Below are positions 49,703 through 58,367 of a stretch of DNA of 64,000 nucleotides, piece after piece. The notes beneath the pieces were generated by a model. It was not told the origin of the DNA. It worked only from the letters and a program-made list of their open reading frames with translations, and made no database searches. The DNA comes from JBFMFR01 sp040752025 (GTDB lineage: Bacteria; Chloroflexota; Anaerolineae; Anaerolineales; UBA4823): NCBI GenBank assembly GCA_040752025.1, contig JBFMFR010000010.1, positions 1 to 64,000 of the forward strand. The letters run 5' to 3'. Made by a program: the position numbers and the translations under genes. The stretch's first letter is position 1, and each line of letters opens with the position of its first letter.

Positions 49703-49762
49703 CACGGAGTTCTCAGCGTAAAAAAAGACTCCGTGTTCTCTGTGTCATCTCTGTGATCTCCG
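49703..49762. repeat. Degenerate CCGTG/CTGTG repeat between redoxin and CcdA genes
   Basis: CACGGAGT at 49703-49710 is inverted as ACTCCGTG at 49728-49735, and CTCTGTG and CTCCGTG follow twice more to about 49763. This style of intergenic repeat occurs widely in unrelated GC-rich genomes. It may be an old insertion element end. It could also form a hairpin after the redoxin stop codon. Confidence 0.5.
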
Positions 49763-49787
49763 TGTTGAATCCTTTTTTGGAGGCGCG

Positions 49788-50456
49788 ATGTCTTTGGAAA
49801 CGATCGTTACTTCGTTGTCATTAGGCCTGCTGGCGACGACCAGCCCGTGCGTGCTGCCGCTGTACCCCGGCTTCCTGGCTTACCTGAGCAGCGGGGGCGA
49901 GGGGTTGGGACGCAGGCGCTACTGGCTGGGCTTCTTCGTGCTGGCCGGCGTGCTGAGCATGATGGTGGCGCTGGGCGGGCTGATCTCGCTGCTCTCGGTC
50001 TCGGTGGGTCGGGCGCTGTCGATCTTCATCCCGCTGGCGGATGCGCTCATCCTGGGACTGGGGGTTTTGCTGCTGCTGGATATCAACCCCTTCAAGAAGC
50101 TGCCCCAGATCCAGGCGCCGGTGCTCTCGCACCCCTTCGCCAACGCCTTCGTGTACGGCCTGCTCTATGGCCCGGTGGCGCTGCCCTGTTCCGGCCCGCT
50201 GGTGGTGGGCATCTTCGCCTTCTCGCTGACGGCCGGCGAGGCGCTGAGCAAACTGGCGGTGTTCCTGTGGTTCGGGCTGGGCTTCGGCCTGCCCCTGCTG
50301 CTGCTTTCGTTCCTGTCGGGAGCGGCGCAGCGCTGGATCACGCGCACCATCGCCCGCCGCGCCCGGCTGGTGAACGTGATCGGCGGGCTGCTGCTGGTCG
50401 GCCTGGCGCTGTACGACCTGATCTCGAACTGGGAGCTGATCACCGCCTACTTTTAA
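49788..50456 (+). CDS. ccdA: CcdA-type thiol-disulfide electron conduit
   Basis: A 222-residue membrane protein with six helices. It moves electrons from cytoplasmic thioredoxin across the membrane. The two essential cysteines are in TSPCVLPLYPGF (Cys21) and ALPCSGPLVVG (Cys134), in helices 1 and 4 as in CcdA and the DsbD core. The length is short, without DsbD alpha or gamma domains. It lies 113 bases after the redoxin lipoprotein, the likely acceptor, on the same strand. Cytochrome c maturation genes are not nearby, so general extracytoplasmic thiol reduction is more likely here. Confidence 0.93.
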   Translation: MSLETIVTSLSLGLLATTSPCVLPLYPGFLAYLSSGGEGLGRRRYWLGFFVLAGVLSMMVALGGLISLLSVSVGRALSIFIPLADALILGLGVLLLLDINPFKKLPQIQAPVLSHPFANAFVYGLLYGPVALPCSGPLVVGIFAFSLTAGEALSKLAVFLWFGLGFGLPLLLLSFLSGAAQRWITRTIARRARLVNVIGGLLLVGLALYDLISNWELITAYF

Positions 50457-50488
50457 CGCCAGGGGGCAAGCGCGGATATAATGGGGGT

Positions 50489-51988
50489 ATGAAATTTCGC
50501 AACCTGCTCCTCTTCGCACTGACCTGGTCGCTGCTTTCCGGGGCAGCCTTTCAGCGCATCCCGCCGCCCGCCGGGGGCGACTCGCCCTGGCAGGCGCTGG
50601 CTGCGGGCATCGATTACCAGGAGTTCTACCTGGAGCACCCCAACCACCTGTACGTGACGCGCATGCAGCGCGATCAGGCCAACCTCACGCTGGACAGCAG
50701 CATCGCCCAGGGGCGGCTGAGCGGCGGGCTGGAGACGGTGCGCGACATGGCGGCGCGCTACGACCAGTCGATCGCTTACTGGGATGGGGAGTGGGGTGCG
50801 CGCTACCAGGTGGTGGCGGCGATCAATGGCTATTTCTACGACACCGAGAGCGGCATACCCAGGCGCGGCCAGGTGCAGTCGGGCTGGTACGCCAGGCGCT
50901 TCGATGACCGCGAGAACGCCAGCGGCTTCGCCTGGACGATGGAGCGCCAGGCTTTCATCGGCGGGTGCGTGGTGCATCCCCGCAACAAGCAGTTGGTGAA
51001 GTTCCTGGAGGCCGGCGAAGAGCTGAATTTCGACGGACTCAACACGCCGCGCGGCGATGATGATCTGGTCATCTACACCCCGCAGTACGACGCCAGCACG
51101 CTGACCGGCGACGAGGGCTTCGAAGCCCTGGTGGAGCTGGAGCGCCCGCTGGGCCTGATCCCTGCCCCGGCCATGGTCGAGGGCGTGGTGCGGGTGGTGC
51201 GGGACGGGCAGGGAAACATGCCCCTACCGTTCGACCACGTGGCGCTGTCAGCCAGCGGCGCGGCGGCCGAGCCGCTGCGCAAGCTGGCCCAGGTGGGCGC
51301 CCGGGTGGGCATTTCGCAGGAGATGCGCCACTTGCAGCCCGACTGCCGCACGCCCAACCTGCTGGACTGGTCGGGCACCTACGCCGCCATCGGGGGCAGC
51401 TTCTATTTCCTCAAGGATGGAGCCGTGCAGGCGCTGGGCGAGCTGGGGGCGGTGCTGCGCAGCCCGCGCACCGCGCTGGCTTTCAACGATCGCTACATCT
51501 TCTTCATCGTGGTGGACGGGCGCGACGATTTCAGCAGCCTGGGGATGAGCATGGTGGAGCTGGCGCTCTTCGCCCGCAACCGGCTGGGGGCCCGCTCGGG
51601 GGTAGCGCTGGACGGCGGCGGCTCCTCGACTATGATCGTCAACGGTGAATTGAAGAACCGCCCCAACACCGAAGTGCAGGACCCGGCGGCGCAGGAGGGG
51701 CGCATCGAGCGCGCCGTGGCCAACGGCATGTTCATGGCAGTGGTGCTGCCCAGGGAGCTGTCGGGGCGCTTCCAGGTCGGGCAGGCCCTGCAAACCACCG
51801 GCGAGACGACCCTGCGCCTGGGGCCGGGGGATAATTACGCCGTTCTGGCGGCGCTGCCGGCCGGCAGCACGGGCGTGGTGGTGGAGCACAGCAACGGCCT
51901 GAACGGAGTGCTGGCCAAGGGGACTTACTGGTGGAAGGTGGCTTTTGGGGATCTGGTGGGGTGGGTGGAGGAGGAAGGGATCAGATGA
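50489..51988 (+). CDS. Phosphodiester glycosidase (NAGPA)-family exported protein with SH3-like tail
   Basis: A 499-residue protein. The ATG at 50489 begins a signal-like segment (KFRNLLLFALTWSLLSGAAFQ); the frame runs open far upstream through the CcdA gene, which is a shadow. The main domain (about 110-420) is the phosphodiester glycosidase fold with AAINGYFYDTESGIP, GGSFYFLKDGAVQALG, RTALAFNDRYIFFIVVDG and LDGGGSSTMIVNGE, the signature that removes GlcNAc or other sugars linked by phosphodiester. The last 85 residues resemble an SH3 domain (TGETTLRLGPGDNYAVLAAL). The stop overlaps the next start as ATGA, linking three genes in an operon. Confidence 0.88.
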   Translation: MKFRNLLLFALTWSLLSGAAFQRIPPPAGGDSPWQALAAGIDYQEFYLEHPNHLYVTRMQRDQANLTLDSSIAQGRLSGGLETVRDMAARYDQSIAYWDGEWGARYQVVAAINGYFYDTESGIPRRGQVQSGWYARRFDDRENASGFAWTMERQAFIGGCVVHPRNKQLVKFLEAGEELNFDGLNTPRGDDDLVIYTPQYDASTLTGDEGFEALVELERPLGLIPAPAMVEGVVRVVRDGQGNMPLPFDHVALSASGAAAEPLRKLAQVGARVGISQEMRHLQPDCRTPNLLDWSGTYAAIGGSFYFLKDGAVQALGELGAVLRSPRTALAFNDRYIFFIVVDGRDDFSSLGMSMVELALFARNRLGARSGVALDGGGSSTMIVNGELKNRPNTEVQDPAAQEGRIERAVANGMFMAVVLPRELSGRFQVGQALQTTGETTLRLGPGDNYAVLAALPAGSTGVVVEHSNGLNGVLAKGTYWWKVAFGDLVGWVEEEGIR

Positions 51989-52647
51989 CAGACAAATCAC
52001 AAAACCATTATTTGGCTTTACCCAAATCAGGTACAGGCGCGGGGGTGCTGGTGCTGCACGCCTGGTGGGGCTTGAACGATTTCTTCAAGGAGTTGTGTGA
52101 GCGCCTGGCGCAAGCCGGCTTCGTCGCCCTGGCGCCGGACCTGTATCATGGCCAAACGGCAACCACGGTTGAAGAAGCCAAGCGGCTGCGCTCGAAGCTC
52201 AAGCGGGAACAGGCCAGCGCGGATATCCTCGCGGCTGTCGAGCAGTTGCGTAAGCTGCCGGCGGCGGTGGACGGGCCGCTGGGCGTGGTTGGCTTTTCGC
52301 TGGGCGGGCATTGGGCGCTGTGGCTCTCGCTGGAGGCGCCCGAAACCATCGGCGCGGTCACGGTCTTCTATGGCACGCGCAACGCCGATTACATCCGCTC
52401 GCAGGCGGCCTACCTGGGGCATTTTGCCGAGACGGACGAGTGGGTGGCAGCCTCGGGGGTGAAGAAGCTCGAAAAGAGCCTGCGGGCCGCCAACCGCCCG
52501 GTTTCTTTCTATACCTACCCAGGCACGGGGCACTGGTTTTTCGAGGCAGACCGTGAAGATGCCTACAACCCGCAAGCGGCGCAGTTGGCCTGGGAAAGGA
52601 CCGCGGCGTTTTTCGCCGCCAACCTGCCTGCCGGGAAGCCCAGATGA
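51985..52647 (+). CDS. Dienelactone hydrolase family protein
   Basis: A 220-residue alpha/beta hydrolase of the dienelactone hydrolase type, started at 51985 where ATG overlaps the previous stop. GVLVLHAWWGLNDFFKELCE opens the fold. The nucleophile elbow is GFSLGG with Ser where classical DLH has Cys (GYCLGG), followed by FYGTRNADY and the catalytic His in YPGTGHWFFE. The enzyme may act on esters or small lactones rather than dienelactones. Its stop overlaps the ATG of the UvrA-like gene, so the set is translationally coupled. Confidence 0.9.
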   Translation: MTDKSQNHYLALPKSGTGAGVLVLHAWWGLNDFFKELCERLAQAGFVALAPDLYHGQTATTVEEAKRLRSKLKREQASADILAAVEQLRKLPAAVDGPLGVVGFSLGGHWALWLSLEAPETIGAVTVFYGTRNADYIRSQAAYLGHFAETDEWVAASGVKKLEKSLRAANRPVSFYTYPGTGHWFFEADREDAYNPQAAQLAWERTAAFFAANLPAGKPR

Positions 52648-55181
52648 CCGCCCAAATCACCGTGCGCGGGGCGCGGCTGCACAACCTGAAGAACATCTCG
52701 CTGGCTATCCCCAAGGAACAGTTGGTGGTGTTGACCGGCCTGTCCGGCTCGGGCAAATCCACTCTGGGGTTCGACATTTTGCACAAAGAAGGCCAGCGCC
52801 AGTACATCGAAGCGCTCGGGATGGTCTCCTTTGGCCTGGCCAAGCCGCCGGTGGAGGCCATCAGCGGGCTTTCGCCGACGGTCAGCGTGGATCAGCGCCT
52901 GACCCATCACAGCCCGCGCTCCACGGTGGGCACGTCCACCGAAGTGTACACGTATTTGCGCGTGCTGTTCGCCCGCCTGGGGCGGCGTCCCTGCCCGGCC
53001 TGCGGGAAAGACGTGCCGCCATCCAGCAGCCTGGCCCACACCGGGTGGCAGGGCGAAGCCGGCATCGATGAGGAAGGCCAGGCGGTGAGCTTCCCCTGCC
53101 CGCACTGCGGCGCGCCGGTCTCGGAAATGCTCATGGCGCATTTCTCCTTCAACAAGCCGGAGGGGGCCTGCCCAACCTGCACCGGGCTGGGCAGCCTGCA
53201 CCAGGCCAATCTGGCGCGCCTGGTGGACGAGCAAAAGAGCCTTCTGGAAGGGGCGGTCTACGGCTGGGATGGGAATTACCTCGCCTACCACCTGACCACG
53301 CTCAAGGCGGCCGCGGCGTATTACGGCTTCGAGTTCGATCCCTCGCTGCCGGTCAAGGATTACAGCCCGCCGCTGCGCGACCTGCTGTTCTTCGGGGCGG
53401 AAAGCCCGCGCTTCCGCCGCCACTTCCCGGACATCGAGCCGCCAGCCACGGTGCGCCGGGGGCGCTTCGAAGGCGTGGCTACCAACCTGCTGCGCCGCTA
53501 CGCCGAGCGCATCCAGGATGCCGATTACCGCGACAAGCTGGAAGAGTTCCTGGTGACGCAAACCTGCCCCGACTGCGCCGGGACGCGCCTGCGGCCCGAA
53601 AGCCGGGCGGTGACGCTCAACGGGCAGACCATCGTGGCGCTGGCGCGCCTGCCGCTCAGCGAGCTGGGCGCCTGGCTAGAGGAGCTGCCAGCAGCCCTGG
53701 GCGCTGACGAAATGCTCATCGCCGGGCCGGTGCTGGCTGATCTGTACGAGCGCATCGCCCGCCTGGTGGAGGTCGGCGCCGGTTACCTGGCCCTGGAGCG
53801 CGACTCGCCGTCGCTCTCGGCGGGCGAGGCGCAGCGCCTGCGCCTGGCAACCTTGCTCGGCTCGGGGTTGAGCGGGGTGCTGTACGTGTTCGACGAGCCG
53901 ACCATCGGAACGCACCCGCGCGACACGCAGCGGCTGATCAGCGTTTTGCGCCGCCTGCGCGACCTGGGCAACACCGTGCTGGTGATCGAGCACGACCTGG
54001 AGGTGATCGCCGCGGCGGATTACGTGATCGACTTTGGCCCGGGAGCGGGCAAACACGGCGGGCAGGTGGTGGCGCTGGGCACACCGGCTGAAATCGCCGG
54101 GCAGCCCGCCTCGCTCACCGGGGATTACCTGGCCGGGCGGGCTTCCATCCTGGCGCCTGCGCAGCGCCGCGCTCCCACCGATAAGGCCATCGCCATCCAC
54201 GGGGCGCGCCACCACAACTTGCAGGATATTGATGTGCGCTTCCCGCTGGGCCTGCTGGTGGCGGTCACGGGCGTATCCGGCTCGGGGAAATCTTCGTTGG
54301 TGTTCGACATCCTCGAGCGCGCTATGCGCCAGCGCCTGTACGCTTCCGCTGAGGGGCCCGGCGAGCACGCCGCCATCGAAGGCTGCGAGCAGGTCGACAA
54401 GATCATCACCATCGACCAGCAGCCCATCGGGCGCCTGCCGCGCTCGAACGCCGCCACCTACTCGGAGGCCTTCACCCCCATCCGGGCGGCCTTCGCCGCC
54501 ACCCCCGAAGCGCACCGCGCCGGGTTGGCCGCCCGGCATTTCTCGTTCAACGTGCCGGGCGGGCGCTGCGAGCGCTGCGAAGGCGCCGGCGTGCTGGCGG
54601 TCAAGATGCACTTCCTGCCCGACGTGGAAGTGCGCTGCCCGGCCTGCCTGGGGCGGCGCTTTACCGGCGATGTGCTGGCGGTGCACTACCGCGGCTGCGA
54701 CATCTCCCAGGTGCTCGAGATGACCGTCGAAGAGGCCCTGGCGCTGTTCGCAGACGTGCCGGCTGTGCGCTCGCGCTTGAAGGTGCTCGCCGACGTTGGC
54801 CTGGGCTACTTACAGCTTGGGCAGCCCGCCACCACGCTTTCGGGCGGCGAGGCGCAGCGCGTCAAGCTGGCCCGCGAGCTGGGCCGCCGCGCCAGGGGCC
54901 ACACGCTGTATCTGCTCGACGAGCCCACCACCGGTTTGCATCTGGCGGATATCGCCCGGCTGCTGGGCGTGCTCCAACGCCTGGTGCAGGCTGGCAACAG
55001 CGTGATCGTCATCGAGCACAACCTGGAACTGGTCAAGGCCGCCGACTGGGTCATCGACCTGGGGCCGGAAGGCGGCGCGGCGGGCGGCAGGCTGGTGGCC
55101 CAGGGCGCACCCGAAGAGGTGGCCCAGTCGCCGGGCTCGTATACCGGGCAGTTTTTGAGGGCGATACTGTACGTTTCATAG
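52644..55181 (+). CDS. UvrA-like ABC ATPase (short form)
   Basis: An 845-residue protein of the UvrA family. It has two nucleotide-binding domains: Walker A GLSGSGKST at about 32-40 and GVSGSGKSS at about 548; signatures LSAGEAQRLRLA and LSGGEAQRVKLA; Walker B VLYVFDEPTIGTHP and LYLLDEPTTGLHL. Zinc motifs CPAC...CPHC near 112-150, CPDC...near 308, and CERC...CPAC near 640-670 are present. It is about 100 residues shorter than housekeeping UvrA (about 940), lacking part of the UvrB-binding insert. That is typical of UvrA2-type paralogues linked to resistance against DNA-binding drugs. It is the third gene of a coupled operon. Confidence 0.9.
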   Translation: MTAQITVRGARLHNLKNISLAIPKEQLVVLTGLSGSGKSTLGFDILHKEGQRQYIEALGMVSFGLAKPPVEAISGLSPTVSVDQRLTHHSPRSTVGTSTEVYTYLRVLFARLGRRPCPACGKDVPPSSSLAHTGWQGEAGIDEEGQAVSFPCPHCGAPVSEMLMAHFSFNKPEGACPTCTGLGSLHQANLARLVDEQKSLLEGAVYGWDGNYLAYHLTTLKAAAAYYGFEFDPSLPVKDYSPPLRDLLFFGAESPRFRRHFPDIEPPATVRRGRFEGVATNLLRRYAERIQDADYRDKLEEFLVTQTCPDCAGTRLRPESRAVTLNGQTIVALARLPLSELGAWLEELPAALGADEMLIAGPVLADLYERIARLVEVGAGYLALERDSPSLSAGEAQRLRLATLLGSGLSGVLYVFDEPTIGTHPRDTQRLISVLRRLRDLGNTVLVIEHDLEVIAAADYVIDFGPGAGKHGGQVVALGTPAEIAGQPASLTGDYLAGRASILAPAQRRAPTDKAIAIHGARHHNLQDIDVRFPLGLLVAVTGVSGSGKSSLVFDILERAMRQRLYASAEGPGEHAAIEGCEQVDKIITIDQQPIGRLPRSNAATYSEAFTPIRAAFAATPEAHRAGLAARHFSFNVPGGRCERCEGAGVLAVKMHFLPDVEVRCPACLGRRFTGDVLAVHYRGCDISQVLEMTVEEALALFADVPAVRSRLKVLADVGLGYLQLGQPATTLSGGEAQRVKLARELGRRARGHTLYLLDEPTTGLHLADIARLLGVLQRLVQAGNSVIVIEHNLELVKAADWVIDLGPEGGAAGGRLVAQGAPEEVAQSPGSYTGQFLRAILYVS

Positions 55182-55200
55182 TTACACGTACGGAGTTACG

Positions 55201-55428
55201 ATGAAAACAGTCACCCCGACCCAATTAAGAGCCGACATCTACAATTTGCTCGACGAAGTGCTGAAGATGGGCCTGCCGCTCGAAATCAAAAAGGGAGACA
55301 GGCGGCTGAGGATCATCCCGGTCGAACAGGTAGACAAACTCGAGAACTTGATCTCCAGGCCGGGTGTTATCCGGGGGGACCCGGATGAACTCGTGGAAAT
55401 CAACTGGATCGACGAGTTGAACCTGTGA
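55201..55428 (+). CDS. Phd/YefM-family antitoxin, without adjacent toxin
   Basis: A 75-residue antitoxin of the Phd/YefM fold. The N-terminal part is the DNA-binding half (VTPTQLRADIYNLLDEVLKM, LEIKKGDRRLRIIPVEQVDK) and the C-terminal tail (RGDPDELVEINWIDELNL) is the disordered toxin-neutralising segment. Such genes are normally followed within a few bases by a PIN-domain toxin. Here the next gene is a phosphatase on the other strand, 18 bases away, so the toxin has been lost or lies elsewhere. It begins 20 bases after the UvrA-like gene. Confidence 0.82.
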   Translation: MKTVTPTQLRADIYNLLDEVLKMGLPLEIKKGDRRLRIIPVEQVDKLENLISRPGVIRGDPDELVEINWIDELNL

Positions 55429-55446
55429 GAAGGGTGCAGTGCGCCC

Positions 55447-56226
55447 TCAGGTGACCAGCTCACCGGGCAAGAAATTAGCGCGGTTCAGATAGCTGACTTT
55501 GATTTCGTCCGGGGTGAAGTCGAAGCGCGCGATGGCGGCGTTGCTCATGGTGAACCAGGGCAGGGGCCCGCCGGGCAGGTCGGCGGCGGGGTTTTGGGCG
55601 GCCGGGGCGCCGGGTATGTCGGCCGCCGGGTCGGGCAGGTGGAGCAGCACGGCCATGAAGTGGTTGAAGAAGCCGCCGTGGCTGACCACCGCCACGCGGT
55701 CGTGGTCGTTCCCGTGGCGCTGGCGCAGCTCGGCCAGCAGGCGCCGGGCGCGGGCGCGCCGCTCGGGGCGAGTCTCGTAGGGGCGGTTCCACCAGCCGTC
55801 TTCGCCCAGTTCGGGGGGCAGCGTCAGGGCGGGGTAGTTGGCCTCGAAGAAGGAGCGCGGGTTGCCGGGCAGGCCGGTGGGCTCGCCGCTGTCTTCATCG
55901 TTCAGGTAGACGCCGCCGCCTTCGTGCAGGTCGGGCCAGGCCACCAGGGGTAGCCCCAGCGCCTGGCTGAGGATCGCGCCGGTGGCGACCGCCCGCACCA
56001 TCAGGCTGGAATACAGGTGGGTCAGGGCGAAGCCGTCCTGGTTCTGGATTTCCTGCCCATCCGGCGCGCCCGGGCCGGGGCGGGACAGGTAAGCGGCCAG
56101 GATTTCGGCCTGCTTGAGGCCGGTTTCCGTCAGGCCGGGGTCGGCGCTGCGGCCCTGGCCTGAACCGACTTGATCCCACAGGGCGTTGTTGGCGGATTGA
56201 GCGTGGCGGATGAAGTAGAGCTGCAT
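55447..56226 (-). CDS. Histidine phosphatase (phosphoglycerate mutase-like) family protein
   Basis: A 259-residue histidine phosphatase. The phosphorylated His is in LYFIRHAQS at 4-11, with partner Arg in the LTETGLKQAEILAAYLSR helix, SSLMVRAVATG as the second Arg element, and a later VVSHGGFFNHFM with the second His. The middle (about 105-170) is an insertion with DSGEPTGLPGNPRSFF. Substrate cannot be predicted from this; phosphosugar or alpha-ribazole phosphate are typical. The tail has a low-complexity PAAD/PGAP stretch. There is 218 bases of noncoding space between it and the divergent LysM gene. Confidence 0.92.
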   Translation of the reverse strand: MQLYFIRHAQSANNALWDQVGSGQGRSADPGLTETGLKQAEILAAYLSRPGPGAPDGQEIQNQDGFALTHLYSSLMVRAVATGAILSQALGLPLVAWPDLHEGGGVYLNDEDSGEPTGLPGNPRSFFEANYPALTLPPELGEDGWWNRPYETRPERRARARRLLAELRQRHGNDHDRVAVVSHGGFFNHFMAVLLHLPDPAADIPGAPAAQNPAADLPGGPLPWFTMSNAAIARFDFTPDEIKVSYLNRANFLPGELVT

Positions 56227-56444
56227 GCTGGGAACCTCCAGGTGGGTGTCAACGTCTAGGGGGAGAGTCTATCCTGAAACGGGCGATCTGTCAAAAGCGG
56301 CGCGGCGTTTTCTAAGGAAAAATGGTTCGAAAAAGTGCTATACTTAACCGTGGTGTGTAAGATGGACGACACCAGGCCCCAAGCGGATGGGATGGCTGGC
56401 TCTTGGCCGCATTCCGCAGGGCGAAACCGAAAGGAGTCTAAACA

Positions 56445-57116
56445 ATGAAAACAAACCGATTTTGGAGTCTGGACGGCCGCTGGTTCTCCCGGGCCGTCAA
56501 CCTGCTGATCGTGCTGGCCCTGGTCTTGGCGTTGGTGCCCCAAAATACTGCCCAGGCGGCGGCCTGCAAGTTCAAGCACAAAGTGAAGGGCGGCGAAACA
56601 TTGACCTCGATCGCCGCACTGTACAATTACGATTGGAAAGAGATCGCCGAGGCCAATGAATTGAAGGAGCCGTACGTGTTGACTGTCGGGCAGGTGCTGT
56701 GCATCCCGGGCGGCACCAAGCCGACCGGCACCACTACGACCACAACCACCACGGGAGAAACGAAGAAGGCCAAGCCCACGGTGACGATCGTCTCCAGCCT
56801 GCGCCACGTGTTCGTCCAGGTGACGAACTTCCCCAAGTACATCACCTATTACGTCAAGGTCTATACCAAGAACGACCCGTATAATCCGGAGCGCATCGGG
56901 CGGCTGCGCACGAATAAGAGCGGCGCATACGAAGGCTGGTTCCCCCTGCCAGTCACCCTGGACCAGACCAAGATCATGACGCTGTGTTTGAAGAACGTCT
57001 GGACGGATGACACGGCCTGCGTGGATTACAACGCCACTTTCTACGATTACGAGTTCCCGGAAGTGGGCGTGGTGCCGATCCACGTGATCGGGGAGATCGA
57101 AAAGCTTGGGCGATAG
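56445..57116 (+). CDS. Secreted LysM protein with one beta domain (third paralogue)
   Basis: A 223-residue exported protein with AAAGGAG before its ATG. The signal peptide is at about 14-38 (FSRAVNLLIVLALVLALV). LysM lies at about 45-86 (FKHKVKGGETLTSIAALYNYDW, TVGQVLCIPGG). A Thr-rich linker (TGTTTTTTTTG) leads to one beta domain at about 108-205 with TVTIVSSLRHVFVQVTNFPK, IGRLRTNKSGAYEGWFPLP and MTLCLKNVWTDDTACVDY. That domain matches the repeats in the LysM genes at 29894 and 31065. A TATACT box lies at 56339-56344. The leader of about 100 bases is not a riboswitch that I can recognise. A terminator follows. Confidence 0.9.
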   Translation: MKTNRFWSLDGRWFSRAVNLLIVLALVLALVPQNTAQAAACKFKHKVKGGETLTSIAALYNYDWKEIAEANELKEPYVLTVGQVLCIPGGTKPTGTTTTTTTTGETKKAKPTVTIVSSLRHVFVQVTNFPKYITYYVKVYTKNDPYNPERIGRLRTNKSGAYEGWFPLPVTLDQTKIMTLCLKNVWTDDTACVDYNATFYDYEFPEVGVVPIHVIGEIEKLGR

Positions 57117-57145
57117 CGAAGTCTTACCACAACGATAGAATGGCC

Positions 57146-57178
57146 AAAACTGGCGGGGTTGCGACTCCGCCAGTTTTT
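57146..57178 (+). terminator. Rho-independent terminator
   Basis: AAAACTGGCGG at 57146-57156 pairs with CCGCCAGTTTT at 57167-57177, an 11-bp stem with a T-rich 3' end. It lies 30 bases after the LysM stop codon. Confidence 0.88.
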
Positions 57179-57255
57179 CGTCAGGCGGCCGGCCGGGGGT
57201 AGTTGATTTTTAGCAGGCCTTTCTCTATAATGGATGTAGACGAAGGAGGCGAAAA

Positions 57256-58347
57256 ATGGCTCGCAAGAAAGTGCTGAAGATTTGTTTCGACCGTGTATTG
57301 GACCGGGAGCAGCGCATCCTGGCGGCCCGGCGGGCGGTGGAGGAGAGCCTGGCCAACGTGCCGATGGCGGCAGTTGGGCCGGGGCTGGCGACGCCGCAGC
57401 CGTTCGAGCTGGCTTTGCTGACGCGCACGTTGTGGCAGCCGGGCCGGGTGCTGCGAGTGCGCTTCCTGGAAGGCGACTCGCGCGTGCAGGCCAAGGTGGC
57501 GCAGGTGGCCAAAACCTGGGAGCAGTACGCCAACATCAAGTTCGATTTCGGCAATGATCCCGATGCGGAGATCCGTGTGGCCTTCATCCCCAACTCCGGG
57601 TCGTGGTCATACCTGGGCACGGATGCCCTGGGCATTCCCAAGGACCAGCCGACGCTGAACCTGGGCTGGCTGCAGGTGAACACGCCCAACGAAGAATACA
57701 ACCGGGTGGTGCTGCACGAGTTTGGGCACGCCCTGGGCTGCATCCACGAGCACCAGAGCCCGGCCACGGACATCCCCTGGAACAAACCGCTGGTGTACAG
57801 CGTGTACGGTGGGCCGCCCAACAACTGGCCTCCCGAGAAAGTGGACACCAACCTGTTCGAAAAGTACAGCCAGGACCAGACGCAGTTCTCTCAATTTGAC
57901 CGGCATTCGATCATGCTCTACCCCATCCCCAGAGAGCTGACCGACGGGGTCTTCGAGGTGGGCATGAACCGGGCGCTCTCGGACCTGGATAGATCCTACA
58001 TCGGCGCGATCTACCCGTTCGAGGGCACGCCGGTGGTGGACGTGGTCGTGGGTGCGCCGCCGGCGCCAGCCGATATCGGCGCCCACGGCGAAGAGGACCT
58101 GTTTCGCTTCCGGGCCGAGCAGGCCGGGTCTTACGTGATCGAGACCAGCGGCCCAACGGACGTGGTCATGGCGCTGTACGGGCCGGACAGCCGCACCAAC
58201 CAATTGGCGCAAGATGACGACAGCGGCAAGGGCCTGAACGCCCGCATTGCCATCGATTTGCAGCCGGGCACTTATTTCGTGCGCATCCGCCACTACCGGC
58301 CGCGCGGCACAGGCGTGTATTCGTTATCGGCGACGAAAGCTGGCTGA
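57256..58347 (+). CDS. Zinc metalloprotease (metzincin) with PPC-type C-terminal domain
   Basis: A 363-residue protease. The zinc site is HEFGHALGCIHEHQ with ligands His154, His158, His164 and catalytic Glu155. The Met-turn is SIMLYPIP near 217, so it is a metzincin of the astacin/matrixin kind. The domain before it (about 62-150) has VLRVRFLEGDSRVQAKVAQV and IRVAFIPNSGSWSYLGTDA, as in M10/M12 proteases. Residues about 260-360 are a PPC-like beta sandwich (EEDLFRFRAEQAGSYVIETS, LQPGTYFVRIRHYRPRGTG). No signal peptide or propeptide is evident, unusual for the family. AAGGAGG precedes the ATG. Confidence 0.9.
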   Translation: MARKKVLKICFDRVLDREQRILAARRAVEESLANVPMAAVGPGLATPQPFELALLTRTLWQPGRVLRVRFLEGDSRVQAKVAQVAKTWEQYANIKFDFGNDPDAEIRVAFIPNSGSWSYLGTDALGIPKDQPTLNLGWLQVNTPNEEYNRVVLHEFGHALGCIHEHQSPATDIPWNKPLVYSVYGGPPNNWPPEKVDTNLFEKYSQDQTQFSQFDRHSIMLYPIPRELTDGVFEVGMNRALSDLDRSYIGAIYPFEGTPVVDVVVGAPPAPADIGAHGEEDLFRFRAEQAGSYVIETSGPTDVVMALYGPDSRTNQLAQDDDSGKGLNARIAIDLQPGTYFVRIRHYRPRGTGVYSLSATKAG

Positions 58348-58367
58348 GAGCTTCGACGGGTTAAGTG

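Noticed and set aside
52563..53561. 332-codon minus-strand ORF opposite the UvrA-like gene
   Set aside because: It is the mirror of a high-GC coding frame; the UvrA signatures on the plus strand are decisive.
56340..56444. GGGCGAAACCGAAAGG in the LysM leader, considered as a c-di-GMP riboswitch
   Set aside because: The GAAA tetraloop-like element is present but the conserved receptor and the paired stems of the GEMM consensus are not.
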